From Conexibacter woesei DSM 14684 (GTDB lineage: Bacteria; Actinomycetota; Thermoleophilia; Solirubrobacterales; Solirubrobacteraceae): a DNA stretch of 64,000 nucleotides. The DNA is taken from contig NC_013739.1 of NCBI RefSeq assembly GCF_000025265.1, positions 4,574,001 to 4,638,000 of the forward strand. The letters are read 5' to 3'. The notes beneath the pieces are model-generated. The model searched no databases and was not told where the DNA came from. It saw only the letters and a list, made by a program, of their open reading frames with translations. Both the position numbers and the translations under genes were made by a program. Below, piece after piece: positions 33,626-41,390 of this stretch (positions are counted from its first letter, which is position 1; the number at the start of each line of letters is the position of its first letter).

Positions 33626-34420
33626 TCAGACCAGCCGCGCGAGCAGGCCGGCGTCGGCGACGACGGTCGTGCCGTTGACGACGGCGGCCGCGTCGGTGGT
33701 GAGCCAGGCGATCACGCTCGCCACCTCCTCCGCGGCGGCAACGCGGGCGATCGTGGTGCCGCGACCCTCCTCCCCCGCGCCGCCGTCGCCGAAGCCGGCC
33801 TCGGCCGCCGACAGGCCGCGGCGGTCCAGCTCGCGCCGGCTGAGCGGGGTGTCGACCGCGCCGGGCGCCACGCAGACCGCGCGGATCGCGTCGGGCGCGA
33901 GGTCGAGCGCCATCTGCCGCGTCAGCGCGCCGATCGCCCCTTTCGAGGCGGCGTAGGCGGCGTTGTCGGTCATCGACGCGTACGCGTGGACCGAGCCCGT
34001 GTTGACGATCACGCCGCCGCCGGCCGCGCGCAGCAGCGGGATCGCGTGGCGGCCGAGGCGGAAGATCGAGCCGACGTTGACCGCCAGCAGCCGGTCGAGA
34101 TCGGCGTCGGAGACGGTCTCGACCGCATCCGGCGCGACCGCGATCCCGGCGACGTTGACGAGCGCGCGCAGCGGCCCGAGCGCCGCCGCCGCGCCGACCG
34201 CCGCCTCGCAGTCGGCAGCCGCGGCGACGTCGGTGGCGCACGCGCGCGCGACGCCGCCGCGAGCGACGATCGCGACAGCGGTGCGCTCCGCCCCGCCGCC
34301 GTCGAGGTCCGCGGCGAGCACCGCGTCGCCCGCTTCCGCGAGCGCGAGCGCGGTCGCGCGGCCGATGCCGGACGCCGCGCCCGTCACGATGCTCACCCGT
34401 GCGCCTGTGCGTGGAGCCAT
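33626..34420 (-). CDS. Short-chain dehydrogenase/reductase (SDR)
   Basis: 264 residues from ATG 34420 (MAPRTGARVSIVTGAASGIG). Cofactor motif TGAASGIG, Asp in AADLDG for NAD binding, VNVAG, catalytic Ser in VNTGSVHAYAS and YAASKGA are all present. The C-terminal VVNGTTVVADAG closes a classical SDR. A longer in-frame extension on the same strand to 34807 passes through the tandem repeat and lacks a family match, so it is rejected. It lies 185 bp upstream of the transporter permease and is divergent from the epimerase-like gene. Confidence 0.9.
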   Translation of the reverse strand: MAPRTGARVSIVTGAASGIGRATALALAEAGDAVLAADLDGGGAERTAVAIVARGGVARACATDVAAAADCEAAVGAAAALGPLRALVNVAGIAVAPDAVETVSDADLDRLLAVNVGSIFRLGRHAIPLLRAAGGGVIVNTGSVHAYASMTDNAAYAASKGAIGALTRQMALDLAPDAIRAVCVAPGAVDTPLSRRELDRRGLSAAEAGFGDGGAGEEGRGTTIARVAAAEEVASVIAWLTTDAAAVVNGTTVVADAGLLARLV

Positions 34421-34654
34421 GCGTGGAGATCCCCTTCCGCGCGAACCGCGCAGTTTCGTATTCGTTTTCTGTTGACAAACTGCTCGCGAACGTAGAGGTT
34501 GCAGGCGGCCGCGGTCAAGCGCGGTCGCGCGCGCCGAGCAAGCGCGAGTCGGACGAGCGCGAGCCGGACGAGCGCGAGCCGGACCAGCGCGAGCCGGACC
34601 AGCGCGAGCCATCCGGCACCAGCCGCCCACCCTCCCGACCCAGCGAGCCTGCCC
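34421..34654. promoter_or_regulatory. Divergent region between SDR and epimerase-like gene
   Basis: 234 bp. It contains a TTGACA box on the plus strand (34472-34477) without a convincing -10. The minus-strand sequence at 34460-34474 (CAACAGAAAACGAAT) is related to the operator at 17038 (TAACTGAAAACCGTC) with the AAC-GAAAAC core kept. The 15-bp tandem repeat fills the remainder. Confidence 0.45.
34541..34610. repeat. 15-bp tandem repeat, about 4.7 copies
   Basis: The units AGCGCGAGYCGGACS begin at 34541, 34556, 34571, 34586 and 34601 (last one partial), with single-base variants at two positions. The array ends 44 nt before the proposed GTG start of the epimerase-like gene. If translation started upstream it would add a TSASR repeat, but no ribosome site supports that. 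Confidence 0.85.
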
Positions 34655-35638
34655 GTGACCGATCTCTCCCCCGCCCAGTCGCTGCCGTCCTGCGAGCTGA
34701 CCACCGCCGAGGCGACCGCGACCGTGCTGCCACAGCAGGGCTGCACGATCCTCACGTTCGTCGACCGCGCCAGCAGCGCCGACGCGCTGTGGCACCGCCG
34801 CGCGCACGAGCCGGCGCCGTGCACGCGCGACCTCGGCGCCGCCGCGGCGTCAGCGGAGAGCTTCCTCGACCGCTGGGCCGGCGGCTGGTTCACGATGTTC
34901 CCACTCGTCGGCTACCCAGACCCGGGCGACGACCCGTCGCAGCTGGTCCACGGCGAGCTGGTGCGGCTGCCGTGGACGGTCGTCGAGGCGAGCGCGGAGC
35001 GCGTCGTCGCGCGCGTCCGGACCGTCCGCAGCCCGTTCGCCGTCACGCGCACGACGTCGCTGCGGGGCGCGACGCTGACGGTCGAGCAGGTCGTCGAGAA
35101 CGTCGGCGACGAACCGGCCGAGTATCTCTCCGGCGAGCACCCCTGCTTCGCGCGCGAGACGTTCGCCGGCGGGCGGATCGAGCTGGAGCTGGAGGAGGCC
35201 GGCGCCGTCGTGCCGGCGCCGCCGTTCGCGCCCGAGGAGGCGCTGCTCGCCACGCCGCAGGCGGTCGCGTGGCCGCACGCGCGCCGCGCCGACGGCGGCA
35301 CGCTCGACGTCGGGCACGTGCCCGAGCACGCCGACGGCCGCCACGACCACGTCTGCCTGCGCCCCGCGGGCGAGACGGTGACGCTGACCGCGCCGCGCCA
35401 CGGCCGCGCGCTGCGGCTGCGACGCGACGCGGCCGCTCACCCGCACCTGCTGCTGTGGCAGAACTTCCGCGCCTCGCCCGGCTACCCGTTCTGGAACGAC
35501 GTCGACACGTTCGCGATCGAGCCATCGTCGAACCCCGGCCGCGCGGCTGCCGAGGCGCGCGCGGCGGGAGCGTTCCGGCGGCTGGCCCCAGGCGCGCGCG
35601 TGACCGAGGTCACGAGCCTCGCCTGGGGAGACGCCTGA
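34655..35638 (+). CDS. Aldose 1-epimerase / DUF4432-like sugar mutarotase family protein
   Basis: 327 residues from GTG 34655 (VTDLSPAQSLPSCELTTAEA). The upstream repeat-encoded stretch of 52 codons is low complexity and probably untranslated; no good Shine-Dalgarno is visible for either start. The protein has the galactose-mutarotase superfamily pattern: LPQQGCTILTFVDRASSADALW, GGWFTMFPLVGYP, HGELVRLPW, VVENVGDEPAEYLSGEHPCF (with the ligand His), and a C-terminal WNDVDTFAIEPSSNPG with the catalytic-type Glu. A role in sugar anomer supply to the SDR is inferred from position. Confidence 0.8.
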   Translation: MTDLSPAQSLPSCELTTAEATATVLPQQGCTILTFVDRASSADALWHRRAHEPAPCTRDLGAAAASAESFLDRWAGGWFTMFPLVGYPDPGDDPSQLVHGELVRLPWTVVEASAERVVARVRTVRSPFAVTRTTSLRGATLTVEQVVENVGDEPAEYLSGEHPCFARETFAGGRIELELEEAGAVVPAPPFAPEEALLATPQAVAWPHARRADGGTLDVGHVPEHADGRHDHVCLRPAGETVTLTAPRHGRALRLRRDAAAHPHLLLWQNFRASPGYPFWNDVDTFAIEPSSNPGRAAAEARAAGAFRRLAPGARVTEVTSLAWGDA

Positions 35639-35653
35639 GCGCGCCGCCGAGCC

Positions 35654-37888
35654 TCAGCGGACCGCGACTCTCGCCGCGACGACCGCGCCGCCGTACGCGA
35701 TCCGCAGCGTGTAGCGACCGCGCGCGATCGTGCGCGTCGGCTTCAGGCTGCTGATCCGGCCCTGCGCGTAGGTGCGGCCGTTGCGCACCAGCCGCGCTCT
35801 CGTGCGGCTCGACGCCGCACGCGCGCCGAACGTCACCGAGCACGTGACTCTCTGCGCGGAGCTGGAGCCGGTCACCTTGCACGTCACCAGCGCGTCGCGG
35901 CCGGCCGGGCCGCGCTCGCCCTTCTCGCCCTTCGCGCCGGCCGCGCCGACGGGGCCGATCGGCCCAGCGGCGCCGTCTCTGCCGTTGGTCCCGTTCGTCC
36001 CGGGATCGCCCGTGTCGCCCTTCTCACCGGGATCGCCTCTGTCGCCCTTGTCGCCCTTCGGGCCGGGAACGCCCTGCCCATTGCGCACGTCGACGAACAG
36101 GCCCGTCGAGCTGGACGGCGCGAATCTCGCGCCGTCGGCGGGCAGGAAGGCGGCGGTCAGCGCGTGGCCGCCGGCGGCCAGGACGCTTGTGCGGTAGCTC
36201 GCGACGCCGCCGTCGAGCGCGACCGGCGCGCCCAGCGCGTTGGCGCCGTCGAGGAACTGCACGCTGCCTGCGGCGCTCGGCGCGACGCGCGCCTCCAGCA
36301 CGACGGCCTCGCCCTCGTTCACGACGCTGCGCGCGGCGGCGAGCGTCGTTCTCGTCGGCTGCGCGTCGCCGTGCTCGGCGGGCGCGGCGTCGGGATCTCT
36401 GTCGAGGTCGGTGACGGTCTTGGCGACGTCCCAGCCGGCGCCGGGCTTGCTGACGCGGTAGCCGTCGAAGAAGCGGCCGTTCGCCAGCCGCGCCTGGTAG
36501 GTGAGCGTGTCGCTGCTGACGTCGATCAGCTGGTAGAGCTGGATGTTCTCCGCCGCGACGCGCCGTCTGGCGCCGTTGTCGCTCCAGTTGGCGCCTGCGT
36601 TCAGCTCGTACATCTTGCCGCCGGAGACGGAGATCGAGTAGACCGCGCCGTGGCTCTTGGTCGGGTCGGTCGCGTCGTCGTCCTTGACCTGGTTGCCGCG
36701 GTTGTAGACGTGGTCGTGGCCCTGCAGCACGAGGTCGACCTTGTATCTGTCGATCAGCGGGTTCCAGTTGTCGCGCACGATTCTGTTGTTGCGCGAGCTG
36801 GTGCCGGCGTAGACCGGGTGGTGGAACGTCACGACCGTCCACTTCGGCCGTCTCGGGTCGCTCAGCACGTCCTCGAACCATCTCGTCTGCGCGACCAGCA
36901 CGTCGTTCTGGACGGGCCCGTTCTGCAGCGGGCTGGAGTCGAGCGAGATGTAGCGGACGCCCTGGTAGTCGACGTAGTACGCGCTCTGCCTGACGGCCTC
37001 CAGCGGGCTGCCGTCAGCCGCTCTGGGGCCGTTGGCCGGGAACGGGAACTGCGGCTTCCAGAAGGCGGTGATCGCCGTCGAGCTGTTGTACTCGTGGTTG
37101 CCCGGCGTCGCCAGGACGTTGCGGGTCTGGTTGTTGTAGCCGGCGGCGCCGTACCACTCCCCCCACTCCTTCTCCTGGATCTGGAGGTTCGCGTCCGAGA
37201 CGCCGGTCTGGTTGACGAGGTCGCCGGCGTGGATCATCAGCTTCGCCTTCGGGCGGTCGAGCACCGCCTGGTGGAAGACGCGCGGAACGGCCGAGTCGAT
37301 GTAGTTCTGCGCGTCGCCGAAGTAGACGAAGGAGAAGTCTCTGAGGCCAGTCTCGGCGGTCGTGAAGTCCTCCCACGCGGTCCAGTTGGTGACCGGCCAG
37401 CCGTTGGGGTCGGTGCCGTCGCCGACACGGTAGGCGTAGCGCGTGCCCGGCTTCAGGTCTCTGAATTCGACCGCGTGATAGCGATTCGTGTAGCCGGTTC
37501 TCGGATCGACCGTGCTGGTGGTCGCCTCGACGGTGACGATTCTCGTGTAGTCGGTGCCGTCGATCGGGGTGAGTCTGTCCATCATCGTGTCGCCGAACGC
37601 CGCCGGCGCCTCGATGATCTGCGCCTTCGGCGCCGTCGCGTTCGAGCGCCAGCTGACGCGCTGGCTGCGCGCCGGGTCTTCAGTCGGGATCAGCGCGACG
37701 CGGTCCGGGACGGCGGACGGCGCGTAGCGCTCGATCGCCGGCCGCGGCGTGTCGTCGGCGGCTGCGGACGCGATGCCGCCGGGCACCAGCGCGGTCGCCG
37801 GCAGCGCGACCGCGAGCGCGCAGACCGACAGGGCCCGCCGGAGCATCCTGCTCGCGGCGAGCGATGAAGCTGGACGTGACGACGTCAC
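35654..37888 (-). CDS. Secreted purple-acid-phosphatase-like metallophosphoesterase with collagen-like tail
   Basis: 744 residues from GTG 37888, with AAGGAG five bases upstream and a signal peptide ending near GGIASAAA. A PAP N-terminal Fn3-like domain (about 70-175, RVSWRSNATAPKAQ, GTRYAYRVGDG) leads to a calcineurin-like domain with every metal motif: YFGDAQNY, AGDLVNQ, GNHEYN, FHHPVYAG and GHDHVYNRG. An Ig-like Big_3-type domain follows (about 505-600), then about 20 uninterrupted Gly-X-Y triplets (about 604-664, GPKGDKGDRGDPGEKGDT...) and a small C-terminal beta domain with two cysteines. Extracellular phosphate release or nucleotide hydrolysis is likely. Confidence 0.9.
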   Translation of the reverse strand: MTSSRPASSLAASRMLRRALSVCALAVALPATALVPGGIASAAADDTPRPAIERYAPSAVPDRVALIPTEDPARSQRVSWRSNATAPKAQIIEAPAAFGDTMMDRLTPIDGTDYTRIVTVEATTSTVDPRTGYTNRYHAVEFRDLKPGTRYAYRVGDGTDPNGWPVTNWTAWEDFTTAETGLRDFSFVYFGDAQNYIDSAVPRVFHQAVLDRPKAKLMIHAGDLVNQTGVSDANLQIQEKEWGEWYGAAGYNNQTRNVLATPGNHEYNSSTAITAFWKPQFPFPANGPRAADGSPLEAVRQSAYYVDYQGVRYISLDSSPLQNGPVQNDVLVAQTRWFEDVLSDPRRPKWTVVTFHHPVYAGTSSRNNRIVRDNWNPLIDRYKVDLVLQGHDHVYNRGNQVKDDDATDPTKSHGAVYSISVSGGKMYELNAGANWSDNGARRRVAAENIQLYQLIDVSSDTLTYQARLANGRFFDGYRVSKPGAGWDVAKTVTDLDRDPDAAPAEHGDAQPTRTTLAAARSVVNEGEAVVLEARVAPSAAGSVQFLDGANALGAPVALDGGVASYRTSVLAAGGHALTAAFLPADGARFAPSSSTGLFVDVRNGQGVPGPKGDKGDRGDPGEKGDTGDPGTNGTNGRDGAAGPIGPVGAAGAKGEKGERGPAGRDALVTCKVTGSSSAQRVTCSVTFGARAASSRTRARLVRNGRTYAQGRISSLKPTRTIARGRYTLRIAYGGAVVAARVAVR

Positions 37889-37966
37889 TCGCTCTCCTTG
37901 TGGATCGTTGAGGGAGGTCGACCGGCGGCACGCGCCGACGATCTACAAGCGATCCTCCCGCAGTGA

Positions 37967-38527
37967 CTACCCTCCGGCGTTACCGGGAGGTGAAGTCACC
38001 TCGGTGATCGGGTCGGCGGTGAATTCACCGAGCTGCGAGTAGACCACGCACATCGCGTTGCGGTCGCCGTCGGCGGTCCACGAGCGGCGCGTCGGCAAGA
38101 CCGGGTAGACGGCGAGCCGCGCCCGCCCGGAGCCGGGCTCACCCCACAGCCCGCGGAACTCGCGCTCGCAGCCGGCGACGCCCTCGCGCGCGACCGCCGC
38201 CGCGTCCCACGGCCCGTCTCGCAGCTCGACGAACGAGAAGACCTCGTTCTCGGCGCCGACGCAGCCGACGGTGTTCAGCTGCGGCTCCCCCATCGCCCGG
38301 TTGACCGCCGGGTCGTGGAAGCAGTCGCCGTTCTCGAACGTCAGCACCCCGGGCTCTTCGGCGTCGACGAAGTGCGGGCCCTTCACGACGCTCGCCGCGA
38401 CCGGCTCCTCCTCGCCTCCACGCACCAGCAGCGTCGCCGCGAGCACGAGCACGAGCACGACGGCGGCGGTGCGCGCCAAGCACGCGACGAGCGCGCGCGG
38501 ACGGCGGGATCTGAGCGCGGTCTCCAT
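37967..38527 (-). CDS. Membrane-anchored septum-formation-like protein
   Basis: 186 residues with one N-terminal membrane helix (about residues 16-38) and an extracytoplasmic domain. The pattern GDCFHDPA, VGCVGAENEVFSFV and AGCEREFRGLWG, with spaced cysteines, matches the Septum_form/DUF4190-associated domain of actinobacterial proteins (GDCF-x-C-H-EVF). Four cysteines could form two disulfides. The role in division is only a family-level guess. It lies 53 bp downstream of the AI-2E-family gene and 78 bp upstream of the phosphatase start. Confidence 0.7.
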   Translation of the reverse strand: METALRSRRPRALVACLARTAAVVLVLVLAATLLVRGGEEEPVAASVVKGPHFVDAEEPGVLTFENGDCFHDPAVNRAMGEPQLNTVGCVGAENEVFSFVELRDGPWDAAAVAREGVAGCEREFRGLWGEPGSGRARLAVYPVLPTRRSWTADGDRNAMCVVYSQLGEFTADPITEVTSPPGNAGG

Positions 38528-38580
38528 CGCCGCAGCACCCTACGGCGGCCGCGACCGCCAATCTTGAACGTGTTGTGAAG

Positions 38581-39657
38581 CTAGCCCGACGGCTCGGGCG
38601 CGGGCTCGCGCAGCGCGTCCATCCGCTCGCGCCGCGGACGGCCCGCCTCGCGCACGACGATCTTGATGACGGCGGCGAACGGCACCGCGAGGATCGCGCC
38701 GACGACGCCGAGGATCGAGCTGGCGACGAGCACCGAGACGATCGTCGTGAACGCGGTCAGCTCGACCGCGCGGCGGTAGACGAGCGGGTAGACGACGTAG
38801 TTCTCGACCTGCTGGTAGACGAGCTGGATCACGAGCATCGCGATCGCCGCCTCGGTGCTGACGGTCAGCGCGACCGCGACGAGGATCACCGCGGCGATCG
38901 TCGCGCCGACCTGCGGGATCAGGTCGAGCAGGCCGACGATCACCGCGAGCACGATCGGGAACGGCAGCCCGAACAGCCACGACGAGAGGCCGGCGACCGT
39001 CGCCGCGACGAGCGAGATCGCGACGTTCCCGATCAGCGACGAGGAGATCGCCGAGATCGAGTCCTCCAGCACCGGGTGCCAGCGCTGCTCGACCTCCGGC
39101 GGCGCGAAGCCGAACAGCCAGCCGGTGATCGCCGGGCGCTCCATCAGCAGGAACAGCGCCAGGAACGTGAGCGTCACCATCGACAGCAGCGAGCCGAAGA
39201 TGCCGCCGGCCGCCCCGAGCAGCGTGCTCGCGGCCTCCGGCAGCCCCGCGGTCAGGTCCTTCAGCGCCTCCGAGACGTCGGACTGGGTCCCGCTGGAGAT
39301 GAGTCTCTGGAACGCGGCGGAGTTCGTCAGCTCCTCCCAGTATCTGGGGATCTCCGCGATGAAGTCGCGCACCTGGTCCCACAGCGGCCCGACGGCTATC
39401 AGGACGATCAGCACGACGGCGGCGAACACCGACGCGAGCACGACGACCGCCGCCGGGCCGCGCTTCCAGCCGCGCCGCACGAGCGCGCTGACGACAGGGT
39501 CGAGCCCGAGCGCGAGCACGCCCGCGACGAAGATCGAGAGCAGCGAGCCGAGCGACAGGATCGCGAGCGCGACCACCGCCCCGAACGCCGCCACCGTGAA
39601 GAGCGTGCGCCACGGAACGATCAGCTCGACGCGGCCCGTCGGAGGAAGCTCGCTCAC
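38581..39657 (-). CDS. AI-2E family (PerM/TerC-like UPF0118) transporter
   Basis: 358 residues with about eight membrane segments and a central hydrophilic amphipathic region (about residues 75-150). The family blocks are visible: LIPQVGATIAAVILVAVAL and YQQVENYVVYPLVYRRAVELT, followed by GVVGAILAVPFAAVIKIVVREA. Members export autoinducer-2 or act as Na+/H+ antiporters, and the substrate cannot be told. It is the first of three minus-strand genes. The plus-strand neighbour starts 88 bp away. Confidence 0.9.
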   Translation of the reverse strand: MSELPPTGRVELIVPWRTLFTVAAFGAVVALAILSLGSLLSIFVAGVLALGLDPVVSALVRRGWKRGPAAVVVLASVFAAVVLIVLIAVGPLWDQVRDFIAEIPRYWEELTNSAAFQRLISSGTQSDVSEALKDLTAGLPEAASTLLGAAGGIFGSLLSMVTLTFLALFLLMERPAITGWLFGFAPPEVEQRWHPVLEDSISAISSSLIGNVAISLVAATVAGLSSWLFGLPFPIVLAVIVGLLDLIPQVGATIAAVILVAVALTVSTEAAIAMLVIQLVYQQVENYVVYPLVYRRAVELTAFTTIVSVLVASSILGVVGAILAVPFAAVIKIVVREAGRPRRERMDALREPAPEPSG

Positions 39658-39745
39658 GATCCGACCCTACGGCCCCGATCGGACGGCGACGCACTCCGAG
39701 GCGGTGCCGCTCAAGCGCTCCACCGCCGGGGCCGATGACTGGACC

Positions 39746-40579
39746 ATGCGCACCACCGCCACCCCTGCATCCGCCTCCCCGCTGGGGCGGTTCGTCGACG
39801 GCCTGCTCGCGAACCCGCTCGTCGGGCTCGCACCCTGGATCGTCTACAGCCTCGTCGAGGGCGAGAACCGGCTGGAGGAGTCGGCCGCGATCGCGCTCGG
39901 GCTGGCGCTCGTGATCCTGATGGCCGGATGGCTGCGCGGCAGCAGACCGAAGCTGCTCGAGTACTCCGACGTGATCTTCTTCGCCGGGCTCGCGATCTTC
40001 GTCGCGGTCGCGTCCGACAGCACCCACGGCTGGCTGGAACGGTGGTCGGGCGAGGTCGCCAACCTCGCGCTCGTCGTGATCGCGCTCGGCTCGATCGCGC
40101 TCCGCCAGCCGTTCACGCTCGCGTACGCGAAGGAGCAGGCGCCGCGCGAGATGTGGACCAACCCGGCGTTCCTGCGCACCAACTACCTGATCACGTGGGC
40201 GTGGGCGATAGCGTTCCTGATCGAGGCCGCGTCGGGCTTCTACGGCGACCTCGTGCTCGACGACTCCAACAACATCTGGACCGGCTGGATCATCCAGACG
40301 TTCCCGCTGATCGTCGCCGCGCAGTTCACGCTCTGGTACCCCGAGCGGGTGAAGGCGCTCGGCGCGATCGCCCACGGCGACGACGCCGCGGTCGCCCCGC
40401 CGATCGGCGACTTCGTCGCGCAGGTGACCCCGTGGATCTCGATCATCGGCGTGATCGTCCTGTCGATGGGCGAAGGGCCGTGGTGGATCGGCGCCGGCCT
40501 GATCGCGATCGGGATCGCGCTGACGAAGCAGTTCAAGCCCGAGCGGAGCGACGCGCCGCCGCAGCTCAGTCCCAGCTGA
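39746..40579 (+). CDS. Multi-pass membrane protein of unknown function
   Basis: 277 residues from the ATG at 39746 (MRTTATPASASPLGRFVDGLL). Six or seven hydrophobic segments are interrupted by KEQAPREMWTNPAFLRTNYL, NNIWTGWIIQTFPLI and YPERVKALGAIAHGDD. The loop with NPAFLRTNY and the WAWAIAFL helix suggests a conserved actinobacterial family, but I do not recognise it. No clear ribosome site lies upstream. Its last 14 bases overlap the convergent MTAP-family gene. Confidence 0.7.
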   Translation: MRTTATPASASPLGRFVDGLLANPLVGLAPWIVYSLVEGENRLEESAAIALGLALVILMAGWLRGSRPKLLEYSDVIFFAGLAIFVAVASDSTHGWLERWSGEVANLALVVIALGSIALRQPFTLAYAKEQAPREMWTNPAFLRTNYLITWAWAIAFLIEAASGFYGDLVLDDSNNIWTGWIIQTFPLIVAAQFTLWYPERVKALGAIAHGDDAAVAPPIGDFVAQVTPWISIIGVIVLSMGEGPWWIGAGLIAIGIALTKQFKPERSDAPPQLSPS

Positions 40580-41360
40580 GGCGCGTGCCGACCGGGCCCA
40601 GCCCGGCGGGCGGGATGCGGGGCAGCGTCGCGGCCAGCACGTCGGCGACGATGTCGCCGCTGGCGTCCAGCAGCCGCGCCAGCTCGTCGACCGGTGTCGG
40701 GTCGTCGGGGTTTATCCCGTTGGCGTAGTCGGTGATGAAGCCGAGCAGCGCGTACGGAACGCCGGCCTCGCCGGACAGCACGATCTCCGGCCCGGCCGTC
40801 TGTGAGACGGCTTTGACGCCTATCTGCATGAGCGCCCGCAGCTCCGCACGCGTGTTGAAGCGCGGCCCGTCGGTGTGGGCGTAGCAGCCGCCGTCGCGCG
40901 CGGCGTAGCCCGCGCTGCGGGCGCCGGTCAGCAGCGCCTCGCGCAGCGGCTGCGAGAACGGCAGGTCGAAGATCCAGTGGCCGCGGCCGGAGGCGCCCGG
41001 ATCGTCGTGCAGCGTGCAGATCGAGCCGTCCGGCAGCCGGTTGGAGGGGAAGTAGAGGTCGTCGAAGACGACCAGCGCGCCGGGCGGCAGCGACGCGTCG
41101 AGCGAGCCGCAGATCGTCACCGCGACGATGGCGTCGACGCCCGCCTCGGCCAGCGCGACGATGTTGGCGCGGTGCCTCACCTGGCTGGAGAGCAGCCGGT
41201 GGCCCGGCAGATGGCGCGAGACGTAGACGACGTCGACGCCCGCGAACGTGCCGCGCGTCAGCTCGGCCGTCCCGAAGCGCGTGACCACCCGCCCCGGCAC
41301 GCCGTCCGCGACGTGCGGCAGGACGTAGCTCCCTGATCCGGTGATGATCCCTACCCGCAT
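40566..41360 (-). CDS. MTAP/PNP-family nucleoside phosphorylase
   Basis: 264 residues. Motifs: GIITGSGSY (phosphate loop), SRHLPGHRLLSSQVRHRANI, TICGSL, YAHTDGPRFNTRAE and QTAGPEIVLSGEAG, characteristic of methylthioadenosine/purine nucleoside phosphorylase class. In the purine-specificity segment (FITDYANGI) the first Asp of the usual TDYD is kept but the second is Ala, so 6-amino preference is not secure. The reaction is phosphorolysis of a purine nucleoside. It is the fourth gene of a probable ferritin-LDT-MTAP operon. Confidence 0.88.
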   Translation of the reverse strand: MRVGIITGSGSYVLPHVADGVPGRVVTRFGTAELTRGTFAGVDVVYVSRHLPGHRLLSSQVRHRANIVALAEAGVDAIVAVTICGSLDASLPPGALVVFDDLYFPSNRLPDGSICTLHDDPGASGRGHWIFDLPFSQPLREALLTGARSAGYAARDGGCYAHTDGPRFNTRAELRALMQIGVKAVSQTAGPEIVLSGEAGVPYALLGFITDYANGINPDDPTPVDELARLLDASGDIVADVLAATLPRIPPAGLGPVGTRLSWD

Positions 41361-41390
41361 CCCGGACTGATGCTACGCGCCGCACCGGCG

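Noticed and set aside
33626-34807. SDR extended N-terminally by about 130 residues to 34807
   Set aside because: The extension is translated from the 15-bp tandem repeat and the antisense of the epimerase-like gene. The ATG at 34420 starts exactly at the SDR fold with a purine-rich site upstream.
40566-40579. Frameshift or misannotation where two convergent genes overlap by 14 bp
   Set aside because: Both proteins keep plausible C termini, and short convergent overlaps are normal in dense genomes.
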